Below are positions 24,903 through 32,331 of a DNA stretch of 32,331 nt, in pieces. The DNA lies in the NCBI GenBank assembly GCA_015057875.1, contig SVDG01000004.1, positions 1-32,331 on the forward strand, written 5' to 3'. Source of the stretch: Lachnospiraceae bacterium. Lineage in GTDB: Bacteria > Bacillota > Clostridia > Lachnospirales > Anaerotignaceae. A program made the position numbers and the translations under genes. The notes beneath the pieces were generated by a model that searched no databases, had not been told where the DNA came from, and saw nothing but the letters and a program-made list of their open reading frames with translations. Position 1 is the stretch's first letter. Each line of letters opens with the position of its first letter.

Positions 24903-26354
24903 ATGATATTCAATTCTTACGAGTTTATCGAATTTTTTATAATTTCATCATTGATATATTTCGTTGTGCCACAAAGGGTAAAATGGCTCGTTCTGCTTGT
25001 TGCAAGCTATATTTTTTATATGGCGTGGAGAACAGAGCTTATTGTGCTTATTGTTTTTTCAACGTTTATAAACTACTTCTTTGCGGGGCGTATATATAAG
25101 CAAAAGGACAGGACAAAAAAGAAAAGGAGCCTTATACTTTGCCTTGTTATAAACTTCGGGCTTCTTTTTGTTTTTAAATATCTTACCTTTGCAACAAATA
25201 CCTTTGAGTGGCTTTTCGGCATTTTAGGTATAGGCTATACACACAGGGAGTTTGATATAATCCTTCCTATGGGTATTTCCTTCTATACCTTCCAGGCATC
25301 GGCTTATACCATAGATGTTTACAGGGGAGATATAAAGCCGGAGAGGAACTATCTTAAATTTTCGTTATTTATAAGCTTCTTCCCACAGCTTGTGGCGGGG
25401 CCTATCGAGAGAACAAAAAATCTGCTTCCTCAGTTTTATGAAAAGCATAAGTTTAGTCTGCAGAGGGTCTATTACGGTGTGCAGATAATGCTTTACGGCT
25501 TCTTTAAAAAGGTCGTTATTGCAGACAGGTTGGCAGTTGCTGTAAATACGGTTTATAACAACGCGGGAAGCTATGGCGGACTTTCTTTTGTTGTGGCTAC
25601 TGTGCTTTTTGCTTTCCAGATCTATTGTGACTTTTCGGGCTATTCCGATATAGCAAAGGGTGCGGCTAAGGTGCTTGGTTTTGATCTTATGGATAACTTT
25701 AAAAGCCCTTATCTTTCAACAGGCATCAAGGAATTCTGGAGAAGATGGCACATATCCCTTTCAACATGGTTTATGGATTATGTATATATTCCCTTGGGTG
25801 GAAACAGATGCGGTAAAATAAGGAGCCTTTTTAATCTTTTTGTTACCTTCCTTGTAAGCGGACTGTGGCACGGTGCAAACTGGACATTTGTTTGCTGGGG
25901 CGCTCTGCACGGGATCTATATGGTTATAGGAAGACTTATAGGCGGAAACAGGAAAAATGCAGAAAAGAGAAATTTCGTTTTAAATATTGTAAAATGTGCT
26001 TTCACATTTGCCCTTGTTACCTTTGGCTGGATATTCTTCAGGGCAAATACCGTAAGCGATGCCTTCTATATAATAGCCCATCTTTTTGATGATGTATCGG
26101 GCTGGTCAAGTGTGCAGTATCTTTATGATGTGGCTACAGGAATGGGCCTTAACGTAGCAGAGCTTTTTGTTGTGGCTTTTTCAATAATGCTTCTTATCTT
26201 TATGGAGCTTATAAGCGGCAGGAAGCAGGTTTTTGATTATTTCAGGCAGAAGCCTTATATCATAAATGTAGGTTTTATGGCGGCACTTGCCATAATAATA
26301 CTTACGACAGGAGTGTTCTATAATGCGGGAGAGTTCATCTACTTCCAGTTTTAA
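24903..26354 (+). CDS. MBOAT family O-acyltransferase (AlgI/DltB-like)
   Basis: A 483-residue polytopic membrane enzyme with roughly ten or more helices. The signatures are PMGISFYTFQASAYTIDVYRG, PQLVAGPIERTKNLLPQF, FQIYCDFSGYSDIAKG, EFWRRWHISLSTW and SGLWHGANWTF, the last holding the conserved histidine of the family. Such enzymes move acetyl or other acyl groups across the membrane onto wall polymers or exopolysaccharide. It starts with ATG at 24903 after a modest ribosome site (GGAATGG). The next gene, an SGNH-type protein, overlaps its end by 32 bases, as in AlgI/AlgJ-type pairs. The acyl acceptor cannot be told. It is not dltB by context, since dltA, dltC and dltX are absent. Confidence 0.92.
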   Translation: MIFNSYEFIEFFIISSLIYFVVPQRVKWLVLLVASYIFYMAWRTELIVLIVFSTFINYFFAGRIYKQKDRTKKKRSLILCLVINFGLLFVFKYLTFATNTFEWLFGILGIGYTHREFDIILPMGISFYTFQASAYTIDVYRGDIKPERNYLKFSLFISFFPQLVAGPIERTKNLLPQFYEKHKFSLQRVYYGVQIMLYGFFKKVVIADRLAVAVNTVYNNAGSYGGLSFVVATVLFAFQIYCDFSGYSDIAKGAAKVLGFDLMDNFKSPYLSTGIKEFWRRWHISLSTWFMDYVYIPLGGNRCGKIRSLFNLFVTFLVSGLWHGANWTFVCWGALHGIYMVIGRLIGGNRKNAEKRNFVLNIVKCAFTFALVTFGWIFFRANTVSDAFYIIAHLFDDVSGWSSVQYLYDVATGMGLNVAELFVVAFSIMLLIFMELISGRKQVFDYFRQKPYIINVGFMAALAIIILTTGVFYNAGEFIYFQF

Positions 26355-27351
26355 AATAATATTGGCGATAGTCTTCGTTCTTGTTGTAACGGGAGCGGTA
26401 GGCAGATTTGTCGGTAGAAAGTATGAATATGCCGCAAGCCTTAACACGATAAATGCCTTTACGGCCCAAAGATTTGAGGATTTTTATGCTCTTGATGAAG
26501 ATAGCCTTGATATGGTGTTTATAGGCTCAAGCCATTCATACTGCAGCTTTGATCCGGCTAATTTTGATGTGCCTTCTTTCCAGATGGGTACACCCTTACA
26601 GCATCCGGACACAAGCTATTATTCGCTTTTAGAGGTGCTTGATAATCAGGACCCGGAAACAGTAGTTGTTGAGGTCTACTGGGATATGCTCGATGATGAT
26701 TTTGAGCTTAAGCAGGCAACCTCGCTTTTTGAAGTTATGCGTAACGAAAAAAGGATAGAGGACTATATTGAAAACGTGTTCCCCGAGGGAGACAGGGTGA
26801 AGTATGAAACGCCTGTTATACGCTTTCAGCAGGATTTCTTTGCATACGCTTCCTCAAGGCTCGTAAATAAGGCTAAAGCTATGTTTGGTGTAGCAGATGA
26901 GGCAGTTCCTTCATCAGCGGGCGAGGGTGTAGAGTACTATCTTGCTGACGGATATGTTTACTGCGATATAGTTATACCCGAGGCGGAATTTGATGAAACC
27001 AACCAGTTTAAAAACCTTGACGGAAAGGACTGGGAGTTTTCAAAAACGCAGAAAAAATGGCTTGAAAAAATAGTTGAGCTTTGTGATAAAAAGGATAAAA
27101 CCCTTATTTTTGTAACGGCGCCTGTTGCCAATGTGTCTATGGGCTATATAAAAAATTATGAGCTTATCCATAACAAGATAGCAGCCTTTGCACAAAGCAG
27201 AGGCGTGCCTTATATTGATTACAATATTATCAATATGGAGGAGAAAATGTTCAGCCACGAAAACTTCCGTGATGATGCACACCTTAATGACAGCGGAGTT
27301 AAGATACTTGATGCACATTTTAAGGAGTGGTTAAGTGATGTTTGTGGGTAA
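26323..27351 (+). CDS. SGNH-type membrane-anchored protein, partner of the MBOAT enzyme
   Basis: A 342-residue protein with one N-terminal helix (FKIILAIVFVLVVTGAVGRFVG), probably a membrane anchor with the rest outside. The SGNH nucleophile block is FIGSSHSYCSFDP (serine near residue 68) and the D-x-x-H block is DDAHLNDSG near the C-terminus; the middle DPETVVVEVYWDML also fits DltD/AlgJ-like proteins. It likely completes acyl transfer from the MBOAT protein to an extracellular polymer. AGGAG at 26309-26313 lies nine bases ahead of ATG 26323, inside the MBOAT coding region, so the overlap is real and translation is coupled. Confidence 0.85.
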   Translation: MRESSSTSSFKIILAIVFVLVVTGAVGRFVGRKYEYAASLNTINAFTAQRFEDFYALDEDSLDMVFIGSSHSYCSFDPANFDVPSFQMGTPLQHPDTSYYSLLEVLDNQDPETVVVEVYWDMLDDDFELKQATSLFEVMRNEKRIEDYIENVFPEGDRVKYETPVIRFQQDFFAYASSRLVNKAKAMFGVADEAVPSSAGEGVEYYLADGYVYCDIVIPEAEFDETNQFKNLDGKDWEFSKTQKKWLEKIVELCDKKDKTLIFVTAPVANVSMGYIKNYELIHNKIAAFAQSRGVPYIDYNIINMEEKMFSHENFRDDAHLNDSGVKILDAHFKEWLSDVCG

Positions 27352-27357
27352 ATATAA

Positions 27358-27386
27358 TTGACGATAAGCGTTGATTATAGTATTAT
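27358..27386 (+). promoter_or_regulatory. Promoter of glnS
   Basis: TTGACG (27358-27363), 17 bases, then TATTAT (27381-27386). The leader is about 35 bases with no T-box, unlike tyrS. Confidence 0.7.
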
Positions 27387-27426
27387 TTATATTGATTTAT
27401 TATTGGAATTTTTAGGGGGCATATAA

Positions 27427-29100
27427 ATGTCAGAAGAGAAAATCAGAGAAAATGATTTAAGTACCACAGGTAATTTTATCCATAGTTATATACAGGAAGA
27501 CCTTGGTGAAAATTTAAGCCATATCAACACAAGGTTCCCTCCCGAACCCAATGGCTATCTTCATATAGGTCATGCAAAATCAATATGCTTAAACTTTGGT
27601 CTTGCCAAGCTTTACGGCGGAAAATGCAACCTCCGTTTTGACGATACCAACCCCACAAAAGAGGATGTTGAGTACGTTGATTCTATTATCGAGGACGTTA
27701 AATGGCTCGGCTTTGACTGGGAGGACAGGCTTTATTTTGCATCAAGCTATTTTGATACCTACTACGATATAGCTGTTAAGCTTATTAAAGAGGGTAAAGC
27801 CTTTGTTTGTGATCTTAACGCAGAGGAAATGCGTGAATACAGAGGTACACTTTCAAAACCCGGCAAAAACAGCCCTTACCGTGACAGAAGCGTTGAGGAA
27901 AACCTTGATTTATTCGAGAGGATGAAAAAAGGCGAATTCCCTGACGGAACAAGAACTTTAAGAGCAAAAATAGATATGGCTTCCCCCAACATCAACATGA
28001 GGGATCCCGTTATTTACAGAATATCACATTCACCTCACCACAAAACAGGAAGCAAATGGTGCATCTATCCTATGTACGACTTTGCTCATCCATTAGAGGA
28101 TACTATCGAGGGTATCACTCATTCAATTTGTACAATGGAGTTTGAGGACCACAGACCTCTTTATGACTGGGTGGTTGAAAACAGCGGTCTTCCCGCAAGA
28201 CCCAGACAGATAGAGTTTGCACGCCTTGGCCTTACAAATACGGTTATGAGCAAAAGAAAGCTCCGTGCCCTTGTTGAGGAGAGCCTTGTTGACGGTTGGG
28301 ATGACCCCAGAATGCCTACTATAAGCGGCCTTCGCCGCAGAGGTGTTACACCCGAGGCTATCAGGGATTTCTGCGAGAGGATCGGTGTTTCAAAGGCAAA
28401 CAGCAAGGTTGATAGTTCACTTCTTGATCACTGTATAAGAGATGACCTTAAGGCTAAAACACCCGTTGTTATGGCTGTTCTTAAACCTCTTAAGCTCGTT
28501 ATAACAAACTATCCTGAGGGACAGATCGAGTTTATGGATATTGAAAACAATCCCGAAACAGAGGAAATGGGCGTAAGAAAAGTTCCTTTCACAAGAGAGC
28601 TTTATATAGAGCAGGATGACTTTATGGAAGAGCCTGTTAAAAAATTCTTCCGTCTTGCTCCCGGTAAAGAGGTACGCTTAAAGGGTGCTTATTATGTTAC
28701 ATGCACAGACTTTGTTAAAGACGAAAACGGCGTTGTGACAGAGGTACACTGTACTTATGACCCTGAAACAAGAAGCGGCTCCGGCTTTGAGGGAAGAAAG
28801 GTAAAAGGAACTCTTCATTGGGTAAGTGCTGATATGGCAGTTAAAGCGGTAGCTAACCTTTATGACAGCATGATGCTTGATAACCCCGATGACCCCAGCG
28901 GAGAGATGATAATGAACCCCAACTCCATAGAGGTTTGCCAGTGCTTTGTTGAGCCCTCCGTTAAGGACGCAAAACCCGGGGACAGATTCCAGTTTATGAG
29001 AAACGGATACTTCTGCGTTGATACAAAAAATACAACAAAGGATAACCTTGTATTCAACAGGATAGTTTCACTTAAAAGCTCATTTAAACCCAAAAACTAA
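27427..29100 (+). CDS. glnS: Glutaminyl-tRNA synthetase
   Basis: A class I synthetase that charges tRNA-Gln directly. HIGH is at residues 46-49 ([15 protein letters not shown]), the KMSKS-like motif is VMSKRK, and [19 protein letters not shown] and [46 protein letters not shown] are typical of GlnRS rather than GluRS. The C-terminal two beta-barrels that read the anticodon are present. Length is 557 residues. GGGGG precedes the ATG. GlnRS is patchy in Firmicutes, most of which use GatCAB, so it was probably acquired by transfer in the lineage; codon use here looks native. Confidence 0.96.
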   Translation: MSEEKIRENDLSTTGNFIHSYIQEDLGENLSHINTRFPPEPNGYLHIGHAKSICLNFGLAKLYGGKCNLRFDDTNPTKEDVEYVDSIIEDVKWLGFDWEDRLYFASSYFDTYYDIAVKLIKEGKAFVCDLNAEEMREYRGTLSKPGKNSPYRDRSVEENLDLFERMKKGEFPDGTRTLRAKIDMASPNINMRDPVIYRISHSPHHKTGSKWCIYPMYDFAHPLEDTIEGITHSICTMEFEDHRPLYDWVVENSGLPARPRQIEFARLGLTNTVMSKRKLRALVEESLVDGWDDPRMPTISGLRRRGVTPEAIRDFCERIGVSKANSKVDSSLLDHCIRDDLKAKTPVVMAVLKPLKLVITNYPEGQIEFMDIENNPETEEMGVRKVPFTRELYIEQDDFMEEPVKKFFRLAPGKEVRLKGAYYVTCTDFVKDENGVVTEVHCTYDPETRSGSGFEGRKVKGTLHWVSADMAVKAVANLYDSMMLDNPDDPSGEMIMNPNSIEVCQCFVEPSVKDAKPGDRFQFMRNGYFCVDTKNTTKDNLVFNRIVSLKSSFKPKN

Positions 29101-29106
29101 TAATGA

Positions 29107-29140
29107 GGGCGGTGCTGATAAACTTCCGGCACCGCCTTTT
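29107..29140 (+). terminator. Terminator after glnS
   Basis: GGCGGTGC pairs with GCACCGCC around TGATAAACTTCCG, followed by TTTT. The short T-run may allow some read-through into proB. Confidence 0.75.
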
Positions 29141-29161
29141 GAAATATGAAGGTGCATAAAA

Positions 29162-29959
29162 ATGGATAACAGGATCAAAATAAAAGAAAGTAAGAGCATA
29201 GCTATTAAGGTCGGAACAAGTACCATTACATATCCTAACGGAAAGCTTAATATGAGGCGCATTGGTATACTGGCAAGAGTGCTTACTGATATAAAAAACA
29301 GAGGTCTTGATGTTGTGCTTGTAACAAGCGGTGCCATAGGTGTTGGCTCAACACGCCTTGGCTTTGAAGAAAGGCCCACTCTTATGAGAGAGAAGCAGGC
29401 GGCAGCCGCAGTTGGTCAGGCTGTGCTTATGCAGATATATCAGAGCCACTTTACCGATTATAACCAGAAAGTTGCCCAGGTGCTTGTTACTAAAGACGAT
29501 ATGAGCGGAGATGAAAGAACTGAAAACATTATAAACACGTTCCACACCCTCTGGGAGATGGGTGTTATCCCTATCGTTAACGCAAACGATACGATATCTA
29601 CCGTTGAGATCGGCTTCAGCGATAACGATACCCTTGCGGCACATCTGGCATCTATTTTAAAAGTGGATACACTTGTGCTTTTTACCGATATTGACGGTAT
29701 GTATAATAAAGACCCCAAGTCAAATCCCGATGCGGTGAAGATAGATGTTATAGAAGAAATAACAGATGAGATACTTGCCATGGCGGGGGATAAGGGAAGT
29801 ACATTCAGCGTAGGCGGGATGAGTGCAAAGCTTACAGCGGCAACGGAGTGTATGGAAAATGGTATTGATATGGTAATTGCCCTTGGCGAGGACCCTGAGC
29901 TTTTATACAGCATCCTTGACGGAGAGGATGTAGGTACACTTTTTGCAGGTAAAAAATAA
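29162..29959 (+). CDS. proB: Glutamate 5-kinase (no PUA domain)
   Basis: First step of proline synthesis from glutamate, an amino-acid-kinase fold. The visible motifs are SIAIKVGTSTIT, VVLVTSGAIGVGSTRLG, VNANDTISTVEIGFSDNDTLAAHLA, LFTDIDGMYNKDPKSNPDA and GSTFSVGGMSAKLTAA. Length is 265 residues; the C-terminal PUA domain found in E. coli ProB is absent, as in the short form common in Clostridia and Bacilli. AAGGTG precedes the ATG. The gene opens the operon proB - zinc-ribbon protein - cyclo-ligase - proA. Confidence 0.95.
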   Translation: MDNRIKIKESKSIAIKVGTSTITYPNGKLNMRRIGILARVLTDIKNRGLDVVLVTSGAIGVGSTRLGFEERPTLMREKQAAAAVGQAVLMQIYQSHFTDYNQKVAQVLVTKDDMSGDERTENIINTFHTLWEMGVIPIVNANDTISTVEIGFSDNDTLAAHLASILKVDTLVLFTDIDGMYNKDPKSNPDAVKIDVIEEITDEILAMAGDKGSTFSVGGMSAKLTAATECMENGIDMVIALGEDPELLYSILDGEDVGTLFAGKK

Positions 29960-29972
29960 AGGAGGCGTTGAT

Positions 29973-30380
29973 ATGTCATATTGTCCTTTTTGTGGAGAAA
30001 AAGTAAATGATGGAGGAAGATGCACAGGCTGCGGTTACACACCCGACAGCACAAGAAGCAGTGCAGGAAATTCTCCCTTTGGTACAGAAAAATGCAGTTA
30101 TGAAATACCCCTTTGGTTAAAGATAGTTATCATAATAGCTATACTTATGGTGAGCGGAGGCACGATAGTAGGTATTATCGCAGGTGCTGTGCTTTCAACA
30201 AGCAAGGACCCTAAATTTAAGTCTTATGGAAAATGGCTCCTTAAAACAGCGCTTATCGTACTTGTTACTAAAGTCATCCTCACAATAGTTGTGTTCATAT
30301 TTATTACGGTCATTGGTGTAACAGGTGCCGTATTTATGAGCGTGCCTGAATATACAGGTGCTTTAACATGGCTGGCTTAA
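29973..30380 (+). CDS. Zinc-ribbon membrane protein of unknown function
   Basis: A 135-residue protein with an N-terminal zinc ribbon (CPFCGEKVNDGGRCTGCGY), a short polar linker and two hydrophobic helices (LWLKIVIIIAILMVSGGTIVGIIAGAV and LIVLVTKVILTIVVFIFITVIGV). The ORF-track start at 29943 lies in proB; I use the ATG at 29973, because GGAGG at 29961-29965 is seven bases upstream. It sits inside the proline operon and overlaps the next gene by 13 bases. I do not recognise a function; the ribbon-plus-helices layout is common among small uncharacterised Firmicute membrane proteins. Confidence 0.8.
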   Translation: MSYCPFCGEKVNDGGRCTGCGYTPDSTRSSAGNSPFGTEKCSYEIPLWLKIVIIIAILMVSGGTIVGIIAGAVLSTSKDPKFKSYGKWLLKTALIVLVTKVILTIVVFIFITVIGVTGAVFMSVPEYTGALTWLA

Positions 30381-30925
30381 GGGAAAGGATGCTTTCTGAA
30401 AGGGCTAAGATGGAGCAAAGCCTTAGGGAAGAAGCAAACAAAGCCATATTTGAAAACGTAATAAGTCTTAACACTTTTAAAAATGCGGGAAGCATATTTA
30501 CTTATATAAACACATCATCAGAGGCAGTAACAAAAGCTTTGATAAACCATGCCCTTGATGCAGGTAAAAAAGTGTTTGTCCCGGTCACTCTTAAGGAGAG
30601 GATCTATTTTACAGGGATAAAAAACCTTGAAGGGCTTAAAAAGAGCAAAATGGGTATATACGAGCCTGAAAGCACGGACGAAAAAGAACCGTGCGAGGGA
30701 GATGTATTTATAATACCCGGATCTGTTTTTGATAAAGCAGGACACCGCTACGGCTATGGTGCAGGCTATTATGACAGATTTTTAAGTAAATGTGCCCCTG
30801 TTTTAAAAATAGGCCTGTGCTATGATTTTCAGCTTCTTGAAAGTATTGAAACAAAGGAACACGATATAGATATGGATATTATTGTTACCGATAAAAGGAT
30901 CGTTATATGCAAGGAGGGAAGGTAA
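30368..30925 (+). CDS. 5-formyltetrahydrofolate cyclo-ligase
   Basis: It converts 5-formyl-THF to 5,10-methenyl-THF with ATP, recycling a stored folate. The ATP/folate motif GHRYGYGAGYYDRFL is diagnostic, with VFVPVTLKERIYF and MGIYEPE upstream and IPGSVFDKAG before it. Length is 185 residues. The ATG overlaps the end of the zinc-ribbon gene; AGGTG lies seven bases upstream. proA begins two bases after the stop. Its place between proB and proA is unexpected for a folate enzyme and suggests simple co-transcription rather than a shared pathway. Confidence 0.93.
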   Translation: MAGLRERMLSERAKMEQSLREEANKAIFENVISLNTFKNAGSIFTYINTSSEAVTKALINHALDAGKKVFVPVTLKERIYFTGIKNLEGLKKSKMGIYEPESTDEKEPCEGDVFIIPGSVFDKAGHRYGYGAGYYDRFLSKCAPVLKIGLCYDFQLLESIETKEHDIDMDIIVTDKRIVICKEGR

Positions 30926-30927
30926 AA

Positions 30928-32172
30928 ATGTCAGAGCTTAAAAAGATGGGAGAAAGGGCGGCAGAGGCCTCTTATGGCTTAAGTGCTATGCTTGCACCTG
31001 AAAAAAATAAGGCATTAAGGCTTGCGGCAGAGGCTCTTTTAAACAATAAGGAAAGCATAATAGAGGCTAACAGAGCGGATATAGAAAATGCCCTTGCAAA
31101 CGGTATAAAGGGTGCCCTTATCGACAGGCTTACCCTTGATGAAAAACGTATAGAGGGCATGGCGGACGGACTTTTGCAGGTGGCCTCACTTCCTGACCCT
31201 GTAGGAGAAACTGTTGAAGGAAAAACTCTTCCTAATGGCCTTGTTATATATAAAAGAAGGGTGCCTATGGGTGTTATAGGCATAATCTATGAGGCAAGAC
31301 CAAACGTAACGGCAGATGCCTTCGGCCTTTGCTTTAAAAGCGGAAACGCCGTTATTTTAAGAGGCGGAAAGGAAGCCATAAACTCCAACAAAATGATAGT
31401 TGATATAATGAGGAAGGCTCTTAAGGAAAACGGATATAACGAGGATTGTTTACAGCTTGTTGAGAATACGGACAGAAGTTCTGCCGAGGAAATGATGCGC
31501 CTTAACGGATATATTGACGTGCTTATACCAAGAGGCGGAGCCGGGCTTATAAGGACGGTCGTTGAAAACAGCACAGTTCCCGTTATAGAAACGGGCACAG
31601 GCAACTGCCATGTTTATGTTGATAAGTCTGCTGATCTTGAAAGTGCTGTTAAAATAGTTATAAATGCAAAAACACAGCGTCCCGGCGTATGTAACGCCTG
31701 CGAAAGCCTGCTTGTGCATAAGGATATCGCAGATTTATTTATACCTATGGTAAGCGAAGCCCTTAAGGAGAAGGATGTTGAGATAAGGGGAGATGAGAAG
31801 GTATGCTCCCTTGTTTCGGGAAGCGTTAAGGCAGATGAGACGGACTGGGGATGCGAATTCCTTGATTACATCATATCCGCAAGGGTGATTGAAAATACCG
31901 ATGAAGCCATAGCCCATATAAGACGCTACGGCACAAAGCATTCCGAGTGCATAGTTACCGAGGACTATCGCGAGGCGCAGAAGTTCCTTGACAGAGTGGA
32001 TGCGGCGGCAGTATATGTAAATGCATCTACAAGGTTCACAGATGGCGGAGAATTTGGTCTTGGTGCGGAGATCGGGATAAGCACGCAGAAGCTCCACGCA
32101 AGAGGCCCTATGGGGCTTAAAGAGCTTACAACAACAAAATATATGATATACGGAAACGGACAGATAAGATAA
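30928..32172 (+). CDS. proA: Gamma-glutamyl phosphate reductase
   Basis: It reduces glutamyl-5-phosphate to glutamate semialdehyde with NADPH, the second step of proline synthesis. The catalytic cysteine is in QRPGVCNACES at about residue 255, the same place as in E. coli ProA. Other marks are RRVPMGVIGIIYEARPNVTADAFGLC, ILRGGKEAINSN, DVLIPRGGAGLI and DGGEFGLGAEIGISTQKLHARGPMGL. I use the ATG at 30928 (MSELKKMGE, 414 aa), with AGGAGGG about ten bases upstream; the ORF-track start at 30907 overlaps the cyclo-ligase gene and lies before that site. It ends the proline operon. Confidence 0.96.
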   Translation: MSELKKMGERAAEASYGLSAMLAPEKNKALRLAAEALLNNKESIIEANRADIENALANGIKGALIDRLTLDEKRIEGMADGLLQVASLPDPVGETVEGKTLPNGLVIYKRRVPMGVIGIIYEARPNVTADAFGLCFKSGNAVILRGGKEAINSNKMIVDIMRKALKENGYNEDCLQLVENTDRSSAEEMMRLNGYIDVLIPRGGAGLIRTVVENSTVPVIETGTGNCHVYVDKSADLESAVKIVINAKTQRPGVCNACESLLVHKDIADLFIPMVSEALKEKDVEIRGDEKVCSLVSGSVKADETDWGCEFLDYIISARVIENTDEAIAHIRRYGTKHSECIVTEDYREAQKFLDRVDAAAVYVNASTRFTDGGEFGLGAEIGISTQKLHARGPMGLKELTTTKYMIYGNGQIR

Positions 32173-32173
32173 C

Positions 32174-32331
32174 AAAAAAAGCCCTGAGCTCTTAGCTACC
32201 CCCTAACAAGAAAACAAAAATTCTGGAAATGCTGATTTTTGCATCTTCTTCCTCAGTTCCCCTTGACGGCCTAAGTCAAAGGACGCCTGCGGGAAACTTC
32301 ATCGAATATGCATAAAATCATCTATTTCAGT
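32174..32331. other. Unassigned right-edge sequence; possible element boundary
   Basis: After proA, AAAAAAAGCCCTGAGCT (32174-32190) looks like the left arm of a terminator, but no matching right arm follows. The next 140 bases are richer in C and G than other intergenic DNA here, contain an interrupted repeat CCTTGAC...GTCAAAGG (32261-32282), and on the minus strand a frame open for about 40 codons (for example GELRKKMQKSAFPEF). No start or family could be assigned. It may be the end of a repeat or mobile element that continues outside the window. Confidence 0.35.

Noticed and set aside
29458-30054. 198-aa ORF on the minus strand
   Set aside because: Antisense to proB, low complexity, rich in Ser/Ile, no ribosome site; a shadow of the codon pattern of the real gene.
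1-32331. CRISPR arrays, tRNA or rRNA genes, complete insertion sequences, toxin-antitoxin or phage-defence genes
   Set aside because: I scanned gene gaps by eye and saw no regular direct repeats, tRNA-like cloverleaf, transposase or defence motif. A tool-based scan was not possible.

Overview
The window reads as a chromosomal segment of a low-to-mid GC anaerobic Firmicute, most likely class Clostridia. Reasons: strong GGAGG-type ribosome sites, AGA/AGG arginine and ATA isoleucine codons throughout, sigma-A promoters, T-box and yybP-ykoY leader RNAs, a CIRCE element, a YerC/TrpR-like regulator, a PheB-type ACT protein ahead of hom, and a probable DUF5721 protein. I see no phage, CRISPR array, rRNA, tRNA or complete insertion sequence. 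It is mostly core metabolism and information processing, and the most interesting content is regulatory.

Layout. (1) 2-514: 3' part of a MogA/MoaB-like protein, convergent with a PMR1/PacL-type P-type ATPase (538-3128, minus) split by a one-base deletion just before its phosphorylation motif. (2) 3129-3658: a dense divergent control region. The ATPase side has a consensus promoter with a perfect Fur-type 7-1-7 box in its spacer and a manganese (yybP-ykoY) riboswitch with terminator. The other side has a tyrosine T-box for tyrS (3659-4882). (3) 4932-7053, minus: radical SAM activase-like gene and pepT. (4) 7166-12070: small Cys-rich protein, yerC-like regulator, pcrA and ligA. (5) 12188-15053: folC, a 59-aa ORF missing from the ORF track, and a zinc-ribbon/TPR membrane protein. 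(6) 15168-16766: secreted GHL10-type hydrolase with a stalk domain, convergent with a MATE transporter (16805-18148, minus) that has a MarR-like palindrome at its promoter. (7) 18435-22253: threonine-branch operon pheB-like, hom, thrB, lysC; lysC carries an internal start that would make a separate beta subunit. (8) 22287-24775, minus: htpG preceded by a perfect CIRCE that also encodes the end of the upstream DUF5721-like gene. (9) 24903-27351: MBOAT O-acyltransferase and SGNH partner. (10) 27427-29100: glnS. (11) 29162-32172: proB, zinc-ribbon membrane protein, 5-formyl-THF cyclo-ligase, proA. The last 140 bases look unlike the rest and may be the edge of an inserted or repeated element.

The genes do not form one new system. 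The best candidates for something not yet described are the metal-responsive control of the ATPase (Fur box plus Mn riboswitch), the double use of CIRCE as operator and coding sequence, and the zinc-ribbon/TPR protein predicted to carry TPRs on both sides of the membrane. All family calls were made by reading the sequence, without database searches.
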